DNA from: Rhizophagus clarus
Taxonomy: Eukaryota; Glomeromycota; Glomeromycetes; Glomerales; Glomeraceae
Assembly (NCBI GenBank): GCA_015698045.1
Contig: BLAL01000315.1
Location: 496,001 to 560,000 of the forward strand
DNA: 64,000 bases
Direction of reading: 5' to 3'
Made by a program: the position numbers and the translations under genes. Shown here piece after piece: positions 22,900-34,544 of this stretch; position 1 is the stretch's first letter, and each line of letters begins with the position of its first letter. The notes under the pieces are model-generated. The model saw nothing but the letters and a program-made list of their open reading frames with translations. It made no database searches and was not told where the DNA came from.

Positions 22900-23554
22900 C
22901 AGTCAAACTTTGATGTACCGATACTCTATATACCGATAATTGCTTTTACCAATAGATTTTTGTTGTTCCGTTTTATCACTAATTAAAAAATCTCATTATA
23001 CTAATATTATATATAATTTCGTGATATAATATATACTGATACTACCTCCTAGTCCCTTTATAGTAATGTATATTAAGATGTACTGATAATTTTGGTTACA
23101 CTAGTATTAATTCTGGCTGGCACTATAAGTTTGGCCTGAGTTAAAAATTGTAATTGGGCATCTTTCTTAATTATGTTTGAGATTAGATTTTTTTTCTATA
23201 ATTATGCTCACATTATACATAATATGAGGTCTTTGCAATAGAAAGGTACGAAACTCAAAAAAAAAAAAAAAAAAAATTTAATTAATATTAAATTTACACT
23301 AATTTTAGTATAAAAAACATAATTAGCATATAAAGTAAATTTAAAAATTTTTTTGAGTTTCATATCTTTCTATTGCAAAGACCTCATATATTCAGAAAAT
23401 TTTGAAAATTTTAGACTCAGAATTAAGCATAGTGTGAGCCAGAGTTAGATTTTGGCCTGCATTATAATCTACTAATTACATATGTGTACTGATATTTCAA
23501 TGTACTGATACTTTTTTCCAAAACTGGAAGCATCAGTACATCAAAGTTTGACTA
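22900..23554. mobile_element. Tc1/pogo-like non-autonomous element with TA TSD
   Basis: Terminal inverted repeats CAGTCAAACTTTGATGTAC (22,900) and its complement ending at 23,554 (last base changed) are flanked by TA dinucleotides. The subterminal word TACTGATA/TACCGATA recurs several times at both ends. The element is 655 bp with no transposase and contains a nested MITE at 23,222-23,389. Confidence 0.75.
23222..23389. mobile_element. Foldback MITE copy 1 (GGTCTTTGCAATAGAAAGG-type TIR)
   Basis: A 168-bp element nested in the Tc1/pogo-like element. Terminal inverted repeats of ~35 bp read GAGGTCTTTGCAATAGAAAG, then GAAACTCAAAAA. The internal sequence AATATTAAATTTACACTAAT..AAAACATAATT is shared with the copy at 26,195-26,356. 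Both copies are flanked by ATAT. Confidence 0.85.
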
Positions 23555-23830
23555 TATAAATTAGTTGTTTAAATGTTATAGTTATATATAAAAACAATTA
23601 TTATATTAAAAATATTTATATAAAAACAATTATTATATTAAAAATATTTATATAAAAATATTTATTAATATTTAGTTTTTTAATTTTTTTTTTATAAATT
23701 AAAAAAAATATACAATAATTTTAAAAAAATATATTTTTTATTTTTTTATATATGTTAATTTTTATTAATATATTTTAATTTATGATTTGCATAAAAAGTA
23801 GAGAATTTAATTATTAAAAACTAAGATTAA

Positions 23831-24240
23831 AATTATATATAGTAGTATATAATAGTATGAAATCTAACAATATAACAAATTAAAGTATTAATTTTTTAAA
23901 TATGATATAAAAATTTAAACTATTAGCATAAAATTATACTATTTGGCTAACTTTTTACTAAAAGTCTGATAAAATTTTTAATTATTAAAAATAATTTTTC
24001 TATAAGTCAAAAAGTAAAAACCCATTATTTACAATATTAAAAATAAGTCTTTTTTTCTTTTTAAGTTAATAAGTAAATTATTTTTAGTGCTCAAAAAATT
24101 TACCAGACTTTTAATAAAAAATAAACTAAATAGCAAAATTTTATGCTAATAAACTTAGTTTTTATATTATATTTTAATAATTAATACCTTAGTTTACTGT
24201 AATATCAGATTTTATACTATTATATAATTAACTATAATTT
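23831..24240. mobile_element. Foldback element with ~170-bp arms
   Basis: The left arm (from about 23,831) and right arm (to 24,240) are imperfect inverted repeats sharing AATAGTATRAAATCT, AGCATAAAATT, CTATTT, TTAAAAGTCTG and AAAAATAATTT in mirrored order. The unpaired centre is about 70 bp. It has no coding capacity. Confidence 0.7.
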
Positions 24241-24834
24241 TTAATATAGGACTCTTTATCTTATATATAAATTACAAATTAATTTTCTTTTGTAAATTTT
24301 AAATTAGAATTTTAAATTAAAATTTTTTTTTTAATATTAAAAATATATAAATATTTATTAGATAAAAATAAGATTATAATATATAGTAATTGCTTTTAAT
24401 CTATATAAAGTATTTTTAGTATAAAGATGTTAATTTGTTCAAGCAGTTCAATTTAAGTTAAGCTTAATACAATTTTATGCTTGAAATTAGCTAAAGTAAA
24501 TTAAGTAATATTAAATAAGTAAGCTAAGCAATAAAACTTAATTATAAATTAAATATGATTATATTATATAATTTATTATATATATCTAATTTTATTTACA
24601 TATACGTGAATTTGTAAAATTGGCTTAAATTAAGAATTTATAGAATTTAACAAAAAAGATGAAAAAAATGTGATTTCTGTTTCACAACCTCTAATTCAAA
24701 TTGTATTATATGATCATTTTATGCTAGCTAATAAAAAATGATTTTTTGCTTTTGAAATAATAAAATATGTCTCATAAATACATAAATAATGTGAAAGTTA
24801 ACAATAGGTTTTTAAGATTATTAATGAAAAATTT

Positions 24835-26816
24835 GATTAATAACTACTCATATTAAAATACCTGTCCATCCAAACTTTATATTTATGCAAAAAATTATTA
24901 GAATTATTAATTATTCTATTAATATTTTTATCTTTAAATTTGAATTTTTTCTTCTAATGAATATTTACTATACTATATAATATTTTTAAGTTAATCTAAT
25001 ATAGATTATAATATTTTCAAATTAAATGTTTAAATTGTAAAATTAGTGTATTGATAACATCTTTTACAATTTTATATCTATATTTTTCAATAATTTTTAA
25101 ATTTGTAAAGAATGTACTTAAATTTTTGAATATAATATCTTTAACTAAGTAAAGTATACTAGTATTAAAAGAATTTCAATACATTAAACTATCTATAGTA
25201 TTAATAATATCATTAGTATGAATATTGCTATTGTCTTATAATAATAGAGTTATTAAAATAAGATGATTTTTAGAATTTTGAATAATTTCTACCCTAATAT
25301 TTTGAGTAACAGAATATGATCATAAATGCTGATAATTTTTGAATTTAGTATGACATAAAGTATATTTCTAATTTCTAGTATTACAGTATATATTAAAAGT
25401 AATTTTTTAAGTAAATTATCTTAAATCAGTAATTTTTCTGCATAAATTTTAGCTTTAAACAAATTGAATTTTGAGTCTAACATAGTTATATTATCAAATT
25501 TATCTTTAATATATTAAGATGTAAGAAACCAATCTATTAATTCTAAATCAAAAGGTAAAGTAAAATATTGATTTTTATTTAAATTTAAATATTGTTTAAT
25601 ATATTGTGTTTTTTTAATATTATTAATGTGATATTTTTTCTATAGGCTTATAGTTCTAACAAATTGTACTATTATGAGAAAGTAACTTTGGATTTATCAT
25701 AAGAGATTCTTTATTATTTACATCTTTTGCTAAATTATCCACTATATTATTATAATCGTCAAATTCATAAATTTTAACTTTTTACAAGATTATGACTATT
25801 TCTTTAAATCAAATTAATTTGATTAGTAAAATCCAAAAAACATTATATTGCAATTTAAGTTTTTGAATTACAGGAATAAAAAGTATATTAATTTTATAAA
25901 ATTGATTAACAATTAGTTGAGAATTTGTATAAATAGTAATATTAATACTTTTATTTATATATACTAGTGTTATGATGATAGCTAATAATTTTACTTTAAT
26001 TACTAACAGATTATTTTGCATCTGACATTGAAATGTAAAATTTTGTTCTATTATTTTAAAAGCATAATCCATGCTAATATTAGTTTCAAAATATTTTTTA
26101 AGTGAGCTATCAATATATATAATTAAAGGTATTTGACCTTTGATTATTTCTTAGATATCAGCAAGTTGATTACATGAAAAGAAAAAATTTAACATATAGG
26201 GGTCTTTGCAATAGAAAGGTACGAAACTCAAAAAAAAAATAAAAATTTAATTAATATTAAATTTACACTTATTTTAATATAAAAAACATAATTGTATATA
26301 AAGTAAATTTAAAAATTTTTTTGAGTTTCATACCTTTCTATTGCAAAAATCCCATATGTTTGACAGATACTTTTTGAGAGTTTAATATATTGTATTTGAC
26401 TCTATTTTTAATTATTGCAATATACTTAAACACTAAAGAATCCAATATATAAGCATTTTGTATCAATTGTGCTTTAACATTGATAGTTTTTTCTTTGTTA
26501 ATATGTAAAAAACATTTATTATTATCTGATTTTCTTTTACTTATCATTTGTATATTCTTGAATTCACATCTCTTACATTGAATCAATACAGGTGCTTGAA
26601 TCAACAATTATTATCAATATTATATATTTATTATATATCCAATATTTGATAATAAGCACTTGATTGTCTGATAACACATAACTAAAATATGCAAAATCAG
26701 TTTTGTTACTATAAAATACTATCCATTATTTCTTTGAAATTTTTTTCAAATATGTTAAAATTCTGAAATTGATATTATCTAGTAATTAAAAAATTTAGAT
26801 TTTACTTTTCTCAATA
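24835..26816 (-). pseudogene. LINE ORF2 remnant: RNase H domain and 3' region
   Basis: Read on the minus strand across several stops, this is the C-terminal half of a non-LTR retrotransposon polyprotein of a type common in Rhizophagus. The part nearest 26,600 carries CKRCEF and the segment INVKAQLIQNAYILDS..FKYIAIIKNRV. After a MITE insertion it continues with GQIPLIIYIDSSLKKYF and SMDYAFKIIEQ, then ITIYTNSQLIVNQF and a degraded D/E region: an RNase H fold with the expected D..E..D order partly mutated. Lower coordinates hold a degraded tail (TIDSLMYW.SFNTSILYLV..ILQFKHLI). The 5' continuation is displaced to 28,126-28,205 by a Tc1 insertion. There are many stops and no intact frame. Confidence 0.7.
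26195..26356. mobile_element. Foldback MITE copy 2, inserted in LINE RNase H region
   Basis: Terminal inverted repeats GGGGTCTTTGCAATAGAAAG and GGGATTTTTGCAATAGAAAG; the interior is about 90% like the copy at 23,222-23,389. The LINE frame resumes on both sides (CAAACATATG to ATATGTTAAA), so the insertion is younger than the LINE. ATAT is duplicated at the junction. Confidence 0.85.
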
Positions 26817-28125
26817 CAGATGGTATCCAAAATTATCTGGCCACTTTATTTTGCCAAAATTATACCAATCATCACATATTATTATGATGTAAACAAACAA
26901 TAATTTTGTATTTATAATCGCAATGAACAATCTTTTGCGTTACATTTCTTCTGGAACTTTCCAGAAAAATGAAACCACTTACCCTAAAAACTTATTGTGC
27001 AATTGTTTACAGTCACAATTGTGGACATTCAAGTCGCATAATTGCCAAACAACTGGGGTGTGGGAAAACAACAGTTAATGACATACTTAAACGCCTTCAT
27101 GAAACTCACTCTTTAACACCAAAAAAATGAACTAGGCGTCCACCACTTCTTAACTCACCAGCTCAATAAAAACTTAAGTCCTTCATTAAAGAAAATAATG
27201 AAAATCATTAACTTTGTTCAAAAAAAATTGCGACCACTTGGACAGCCCAAATAAAGCAACTCATTTCTCATAATACTATACGCTGAAACTTTAAGAAAGT
27301 TGGACTTACAGCATGTATTCCTCATCGTAAACCTGCAATGACAGAAGCACATTGTCAGGCTCAGCTTGAGTGAGCTTATGAACATGAAAATTAGACAGAA
27401 AAAAAATGGAAAAGAGTTCTATTTTCAAATGAAAGCACTTTCACTCAATTTCAACAGGGTCAGCAGGGAATGGTATGGCGTGAACCTGAGGAGGAGTTAA
27501 ATCCTGATTGTATTTCAGTTACTGTGAAACACAGTCCTAGCAAAATGTTTTGGAGGTGTTTTTCTTGGAGCGGTCTTGGGCCAATTGTTCCATTAAATGG
27601 TTCAGTTACTGGCCAAACACATGCTAAAATTATTAATGATTTTGTTGTGCCTACCTTGCACACACATTTTTCACGAGGTAATGGAATCCTTCAGAAGGAT
27701 AATGCTGCACCACACCATTTAAAAGTTGCTACAGCCGCACGTGAAAATGCTGGGATTGTGACGCTTGACTGGCCAGCTCAGTCACCAGATATCAATCCTA
27801 TAGAAAATATCTGGGCCGAAATGAAGATGATGATTCGACGTCATTCGCCACCACCATCTAGTATTAGTATGTTTATGAAATATGTTACAGATGCATGAAA
27901 TGACATTCCTTGTGAATATTATAGAAAACTGATCAAAAGTATGCCTCAGAGGGTTGATGCAGTTATTTTCACAAATGGAAATAGAATAAATTATTAAATT
28001 TTTGTAAATTTTAATAAAAGAAGGCATAATAAATATGTTAAACTTAAATTTTTATTTTCATCATATTTAACATATATAAGTTTTTCGAATTTGAAAAGTG
28101 GCTGGATAATTTTGGGCACCATCTG
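26817..28125 (+). mobile_element. Tc1/mariner transposon with TA TSD, inserted in LINE
   Basis: A 1,309-bp element. Terminal inverted repeats CAGATGGTATCCAAAATTAT / CAGATGGTGCCCAAAATTAT (~28 bp with mismatches) are flanked by TA at 26,815-26,816 and 28,126-28,127. The transposase gene lies at 26,969-27,997. LINE sequence on the opposite strand continues on both sides. Confidence 0.92.
26969..27997 (+). pseudogene. Tc1-like DD34E transposase, inactivated by in-frame stops only
   Basis: The 343-codon frame is preserved from ATG to the terminal TAA without any indel. It has an N-terminal HTH region (SSRIIAKQLGCGKTTVNDIL), and a catalytic domain with QKDNAAPHH (second Asp) and NPIENIW (Glu) separated by 34 residues, the DD34E spacing. 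Seven in-frame stops interrupt it (three TGA in the N-terminal half plus two TAA and one TAG, and TGA at 27,896). The first catalytic Asp is replaced by Asn (FSNEST). Every one of these lesions can be explained by a single C-to-T or G-to-A transition. The enzyme would cut and paste the element at TA sites; this copy cannot. Confidence 0.9.
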
Positions 28126-28205
28126 TATTGTCATATTCTTAATTAAATATTGTTCTATTCTTTTGAACCGGTTTGATTTATGATCTTTAGTATTAATACC
28201 CAAAT
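28126..28205 (-). pseudogene. LINE fragment displaced by Tc1 insertion
   Basis: Minus-strand reading MGINTKDHKSNRFKRIEQYL runs up to the Tc1 right end and is the upstream continuation of the LINE remnant at 24,835-26,816. It is short; the assignment rests on position and style. Confidence 0.45.
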
Positions 28206-30196
28206 GAATTTAAAAATTTTATTTATATTAATAGTATTTTTTTTTTTAAATATCATAGTTTTTATAGTTAATATAATATTTAAATACTTTAAAACTGCAA
28301 AAATATTTTTTTATTTAATTATAAAATGCAGATAAATATATTAATTAGTAAATAAAATTGAAAACTTTATTGGAAAATAAATATAGGTATATAATATAAT
28401 AAATTATAATTAATCAATAATTTTTGTTAATATATATATTAAACTGTTTAAAACAAAAATTTTCCATAAATACACACTTTTTACAAATGCCGTATATTTT
28501 GTATTTAATCTCAAAAAAGATGATAGAAAGTTGAATGAATGAATATACAGTATATAAAATAATATTTTATATGATTATGATAAAATTTTCTCTTTTTACT
28601 TACTGTAACTATTAAAGAATTAGAAAATCCTAAACTTAGATAAGTTTATATTTGATACATCTGACATTTAAGAATTTCAATTGGAATTAACAAATCCTGA
28701 ACTTGAATAGGTTTATATCAAAAAAACTTTTTATTATTATTATTGCTTGTGTTTTAAATTTAATTTGAATTGTGAAGAATCAGTAGACAATAAAGATGAA
28801 GAAGTCACTAAAATTGCTGGTTTTACATCATAAAAAACATTATGTATTCTAATAACTTTACCAGAAAGTGTTACCACTATATTTTATATTACAAATTTAC
28901 TAATATATAATACTCCTATGGGGCGGAGGAATCCATATTTTGGTAATATTCAAGTAAATAAAGAAGAGTGATACTGTATGGGAATTTAAATTTAAATTTG
29001 TCGTTTTACTGATTCTTCCCTAATAAATGTAAAGTTGATCCTGAATCCAAATTGTGAAAATTTTTATTAATGATCAGAATATTGACTTTAAAAATTAGAA
29101 GATAGAAAAAATAATGAAATTTGGGATGAAATTTTGGGAAGAACATCCACAAACTCAGTTAATAAAGAAAACGAAGTTATGCTAAATATTGAAGAAAATT
29201 AGTATTATTAGAACGTCAAGTAAAGCTTCGGAAGCGGAAGCTATTGAATTACAAAATCGGCAACTAAAAATAAGCATGGGTTTAACAGTGGTTTAACTTT
29301 ATAATATATTTTTTGTAGTTTATAATTGTAAACTGTATCATGAATGCCGATCATTTTTTGCTGACTAAAAAGCCGATAAAGATTATGTAAACAGTAATGT
29401 TAGCATTGTTCTAGGATTAAATAGAAACCAAACCTGAAACCTGAATATCTTATCCGTCTGTAGTTAATATTTTTTCCGTCGCGAAGCAACAGTGACTACT
29501 AGCTTGTAATAAAAGATTATCGTTTGATCTGTGTTACCATTGTATAAAATCATCAATGAATCTGCTTTTAGTTTTTACTAATGCTTATATAAGTCCGATA
29601 TGATTATACCCTCATTTAGTTACACATAAGGAATTAATAAGCGATTACGTGACCAACTCAAGGTTACACATAGATCATCGGAGTGAATTTTAATTGTCGT
29701 CGCGCTTCTAGTTAGAAATACAAACCATATAAAATTTTTATTAAACACTTGAAAATAATATACAACAAAAGGAGAAAACACGTTTCAAATAAAATATTAA
29801 TAACTCTTTTATTAAAAATCTTAAAAAATGAGATTTGCTATTGACTAGACTAGCAGAAAAAAAAAGTCACAACCTTTAACTCTTTACATCAACTACTCTT
29901 CTGTTTATGTGTACTGAGAAATTTAATATGGGTTGTTTTTGTGTAACTAAATTTATGTGACCTCAGTAAGGCCCAGTTCTGTTTATGATAAAAAAAAATG
30001 GTACTAAAAAAAAATAATTTTAATTTGTAATATAAAAGAGGTCTCAGGTGTAATATATTTTATATATTTTGATAGTATTTAATTTCTTAGGATAGATTTT
30101 ACAATATGTATAGAACGCAGTGTATATGTACACATTTATTTAATAGTTTAAATAAAAATAAAATAAATTATTTAAATTAATTAATTAATTTACAAA
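28206..30196. other. Gene-free, AT-rich; one patch of degraded coding-like sequence
   Basis: Plus-strand 28,910-29,290 has longer runs without stops, higher GC and words such as TPMGRRNPYFGNIQVNKEE and EIWDEILGRTSTNSVNKEN, broken by stops. It is probably an old gene or transposon remnant of unrecognised family. The remainder is AT-rich and includes the 3' region of the MFS gene. Confidence 0.35.
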
Positions 30197-32424
30197 CTAT
30201 AGAACATACATAAAATCGGGATGCAGATCACCCAAATTTTTAATTTCTTCTTCACTTTTTCCTTGCAAAAATGATTGTGGATTTTTCCTCTTTCTCTCAT
30301 TTAAAGTTTTATAAATAAAATATTGTAAGACTGCAATACAGGTCGCAATAACCAAACATCCCAAGGCTATTGAATTACCAAATGTATAATTTGGATAATC
30401 TTTTTGTCGATAAATTTGTGATGCTATTATACCACCTATATTTGCACTCATCAATACCATTCCTGCCGTTATACCCCTTTTCGCGTGACCTGCTATGTTA
30501 TTCGCTATCCTATTAAAATGAACGAAGAAATTGAAACATAGGGATGAAAAGTTAAAGGTAAAACCATGGAGTTATATCAGAAAGAATCAAGAAAAAAAAA
30601 AAGGAAAGAAAAAAACAAAAAATTATAGAATTTACCATGCAACTGCAGTCGTGACAGCAGGAACTAAACCCGTTCCAACAATACAAGCTCCGACATATTT
30701 TGCTAAATAATAATTTAATTTTCAATTTTGTACAAATAAAGAAAAAACCATGTCGCAATTCCCAAGAAAATTTGCTCACCAGGAACGCTTAATGAAGGTA
30801 TGATTAATAATATATAACCCAAAATTCCAATAATCGAAGTCAAAATCATAATTGGACCACGAACGCGTTTACGATCCGAAATAATTGCAACAATTATTGT
30901 CGATACACCAGCGCAAAAGAATGGTGGTATTGAAAATAATTGTGATATGACTGTGGAGTATAATTTTTTTTTTTTTTTTTAAAAAAAAGAAAAAAATTAT
31001 TTGGATGAATAAAGAGAATTCTTTTGTTCAAATAAAATATGTATATTTTTTTTTTAATTACCGTAATTAAATCCCATTCCATTTACTATTGATGGAAGAA
31101 ATAATTGATAAGAAGAAACTGATATCGAAGCTACAAAAAGTTGCAACATAGCCAAATAAACTTTCTAAAAATAAATAATAATAATAATGAATTAAAAAGA
31201 GAATGTCACAAATATTATTTTAATATTATTTAAGGAATGAAATTTACATAGTCTGTGAATGCGGCGTAAATGTACGCTCTATCATAATGTAATATATGAG
31301 CTTTTCCTATATCATGTTTTAATCGTTCAGTAGCATATTTACGCTCTTTATCAGTAAGCCATCTGGATTTTTCTGGGTAATCAGAAATAAAGAAATAAGC
31401 AGCTATAGCGACAATAACCGATATTAATCCTTCGACTAAAAATAACTGTTAAAAGATCTTATCAGTAAATACCGCGATAAAACATTTCTGACAATATATG
31501 ATAAATACGTACCCACTGCCATCCTTTTAGGTTAAGTTTTCCTTCTAATTTTATAAGAGAAAATGCTAGTAAACCGCTAAAGGAACCAGCAAAGCTATTT
31601 CCAATAGAACAATAAGCTATACGGGCATTTAGTTCTGATCGTTTGTACCACGTGGCTAAATAATAAACTGCACCTGGAGCTAAGCCCGCCTCACAGGCTC
31701 CCACAAAAAATCTTACCACCAATAATCCACCAAAATTTTTTACCTAAAATAAAATTTAGAACATAGACTTTAAATTTAATATTTAATTTATTTTCTTACA
31801 TTCGTTAGTATTAGTATTTGAAACTTACAAATGCTATGAGAATTACCATAACTCCCCACGTAAACATTATAAATGCAACTAAAATAATACGAAAGTGGTT
31901 AAGAATTTTTTTTTTTTTTTCCACAAAGATAATTTAATGAAATATTAAAAATATTTATTACTCCACAAATATGCACTTGTCTTGATAAGTGCTATATTCG
32001 AAGGAACTTCAAATGAAATATATCCTCTACATAAAAGAATTTTTTTTTTTATTAGCCAATTTATTGTTTTTTTAATTTTGCACCAAAAATACCGTAATTA
32101 ACTTACATAAAAAAAATACTGAGAGCCCAATTAAATTCAGTTCCGACCAATCCAAGATCCTTTTCCATAGTTGTCAATTTCGCATTTCCAATGTTTACTC
32201 TAATAAAAATTTAAAAATTAGCAGGGATACATTGATGATTATTTTTATGGATGACTTGTAAATTGTTCATTTTACCTGTCCAAGAAAGCTAAGAAATATA
32301 ACAAAATTAATAAAGGCATAATTCTAAAGTCCATCTTTCGTACTAATTTCTTTTCAAATTCTTTATCTTCAACAAATTTCTCATCAGTATCAGTAACAGT
32401 GGTTCCATCTTTTGAATCTGACAT
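30197..32424 (-). CDS. MFS transporter, anion:cation symporter (allantoate/vitamin permease-like) family
   Basis: A 479-residue plasma-membrane carrier in ten exons: 32276-32424, 32107-32199, 31962-32026, 31829-31878, 31513-31743, 31248-31445, 31062-31164, 30780-30950, 30636-30702, 30197-30509. All are in phase with GT-AG introns. Family motifs: MPLLILLYFLAFLDRVNIGNAK in TM1, FFIGYISFEVPSNI in TM2, GACEAGLAPGAVYYLATWY in TM4-5, GWQWLFLVEG, ISDYPEKSRWLTDKER in the central loop, ISDRKRVRGP between TM8-9, and a polar C-terminal tail. Relatives import organic anions (allantoate, nicotinate, biotin/pantothenate, tartrate). The substrate here cannot be told from sequence. It is complete and apparently functional, the first intact gene after 12 kb of repeats. 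Confidence 0.93.
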
Positions 32425-32949
32425 CGTTGTTGTTTTTTAGGCTACGATAGTTGGCGTATGATTTTTCCTTGTTTTTCATAGTTTATTTATAATGATTTTT
32501 TATTTTTTACTGACCAAAAATTTCAAAAGAAATCACTGCCGATTTTAGCATTAATGCACAAAAAGTGGGCCGTGTAAGGTTATCCAGAACCTGCATCTGA
32601 GATGACCAGATCTAAATAATTAGGTTTTGAGAATCTATCTTTAAGGGGTGGGATTTTTGATTGTTAAACTTAAAACAAAAGTTCAGGGCCCCATGTTCAT
32701 TTTTTTTTTTTTTTGTATTTTAAAATCTCTATCACACATGTGAACAATAGAAATTTAAAAATAAAACAATATTAATTTTAGCAAAAAATCCTTTTTTTTA
32801 TATATACAGTATATCACTGGTTCAAATGAAAGACTATCTGGTAAATCTGATAGGTCCTATTATATTTAATCAGCCGATCAACCTACCAATAAATATCGGT
32901 ATTTACCGAATATCAAGCCATATTTACAATAAATTTAATATATACTGAA
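32425..32949. promoter_or_regulatory. Upstream region of the MFS gene
   Basis: A divergent spacer between the MFS gene and the SAM-domain pseudogene. It includes a T15 run at 32,700-32,714. No motif was assigned. Confidence 0.35.
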
Positions 32950-33440
32950 AGAATCTAATTATATTAAAAATATAAATGCGTTCTTGACTAATAAAATTAT
33001 TAATTATTTGCGGAGGAAAAACTTAAAACTTGATAAAGATGATATTAAAATTCTTCGTAAAGAGAAAATTTCTGGTCTTGCCTTCCTTGAGTTGACGGAA
33101 GAAAATTTCACAGTATTGGATTAGCATTAGGACCAGCAACAACATTTGCAAAATTTATCGAAGACCTCAGTCAGAAATTACGAAACTATTCCTCGCTTAA
33201 AACTCGACTCGACGACTTGAAGGAAATGTTACGTAAAAATAGTCAATGGGGAGGATATAACGAGTATCAAGCAATTTACTCCTGGTGAGTGATTATTCTC
33301 TTAATTTTACTTCGCTCTGGAATGGACTATCGTGAATAATAACTCCTTCGCAGTCTTCGAGGAAATTAATGATGATGATAAGGCTTTTATTCATTGCATG
33401 GATGAATTATCCAACGTGGATCGAAATATATTATTTAGAG
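32950..33440 (+). pseudogene. SAM-domain gene fragment with one frameshift
   Basis: The frame at ~32,950-33,122 reads a SAM-type helix bundle: FLTNKIINYLRRKNLKLDKD, ILRKEKISGLAFLELTEENF. A single missing base near 33,115-33,120 shifts the frame, after which GLALGPATTFAKFIEDLSQK and LRNYSSLKTRLDDLKEML continue to about 33,283. A plausible GTGAGT donor (33,286) and TTCGCAG acceptor (~33,354) would add an exon reading to ~33,440. SAM domains that end in 'GPAT..A.FI' are abundant in Rhizophagus multigene families (from memory). No start with good context is visible. It could be a real polymorphic pseudogene or a sequencing error. Confidence 0.65.
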
Positions 33441-33724
33441 ATGATACATATTACTTTTTTTTTAATAATAACACAATTTTATGTATGAAATATAATATTA
33501 GGTATCTATAATTTCATTTTAGGCGTGACAAAAAAATATAATTATTTATTTATGAAAATTATAATAGAAAAGCTGAGTACTAATACACAGGATTCTCATT
33601 TAATTATACAGTAATAAAAGTAAATTACTATAAAAACGTAATATATAATAAAATAATAATGATGTAAATGATTATAATTAATATAAGAAATAGACTCATA
33701 GCATAATTACTATGTTGCACAGTA

Positions 33725-34192
33725 TTAACATTGCCATAATTCCCATTTAAAAACGTTACCATGAAAATGAAAACAGAGATCTTGAGTATTAGTGAATGGA
33801 CCGCGCCATTTATCTTCTTCTTGTGACAGACCAACACCAAAAACAAGCCAAAACGTTTCTACTTTGGAAGGTACCTTCAAATAGAAACCCATGTGAGCAA
33901 ATGAGTAACTTTCAAAGATTGCATCGTTATTATCAGGACTCCAATGCCAAGTTTCTTTTTCGTTATCATGGGTAACGGCAGCTATAGCCTGTGTACCTCC
34001 GATCATTTTGTTATGGATCCATACAGTATGGCCTAAATATAATTTTTAAATGAAATCAATATATTGTGACAATTACTACTGATTAATTATTCAAAATTTA
34101 CCATCATCGGCTTCGACGGGTGACATAAAAGCTATTATGCTAAAGATAGCAATGAATAAGACGAAAAAAGCGAAACTTGAAAGAGATTTCAT
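33725..34192 (-). CDS. Small secreted protein, unknown function
   Basis: A 132-residue protein in two exons (34102-34192 and 33725-34032; a 69-bp intron splits a Gly codon). The first ~27 residues form a strong signal peptide (MKSLSSFAFFVLFIAIFSII, cleavage probably around PVEA-DD). The mature ~105 residues are rich in Trp, His and Phe (WIHNKMIGG, WHWSPDNND, FHFHGNVFKWELWQC) and look like a small beta-sandwich with two cysteines. I do not recognise the family. Size and secretion would fit a candidate effector or cell-surface protein, but no host-targeting motif is visible. The gene lies at the border of the repeat-rich 30-kb tract. Confidence 0.78.
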
Positions 34193-34360
34193 AATAATTA
34201 TAAAATGAAGGTATATTTATTGAGTTTGATAAAAATTTTTACTCTTTCTTGTTTACCCTTTTTGAAAGTAGTAAATTTGTGTTTTTTTTTTATTTTACTT
34301 TCTGATTAATCTTGAGGTGTATATATATTGAAATTTGCGGCATATTTTTATATATAAGAC

Positions 34361-34537
34361 ATTTACTCGACAGCCGTTTTCCCGACAGGACATTTACCGA
34401 CACCCATTTTACCGACAGGTCATTTTACCGACACCCATTTTACCGACAGGTCATTTTACCGACAAATTTGACCAGCATTAAAGCTAATGTAGGCCGAGAT
34501 GTCGGTATCGGTAAAATGTAAAACGGCTGTCTGTAAA
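34361..34537. mobile_element. Small TIR element made of ACCGACA word repeats
   Basis: The terminal inverted repeats ATTTACxxGACAGCCGTTTT lie at 34,361 and (complement) up to 34,537. The interior is a minisatellite with unit ACCGACA+ACCCATTTT / GGTCATTTT (about five units, 34,395-34,465) and ends with a complementary GTCGGTATCGGTAAAATG. CpG-rich in an AT-rich setting, hence probably recent. Confidence 0.7.
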
Positions 34538-34544
34538 TCGTACC

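Noticed and set aside
19164..24830. Centromere or replication origin because of extreme AT content
   Set aside because: No defining motif is known to me for this group, and the content is explained by decayed mobile elements.
28910..29290. Novel protein gene on the plus strand
   Set aside because: Stops in all frames and no family match; recorded only as degraded coding-like sequence.
34312..34521. 69-codon frame with PTDRTFTDTHFTDRSF-type repeats
   Set aside because: Translation of the ACCGACA minisatellite; no gene signals.
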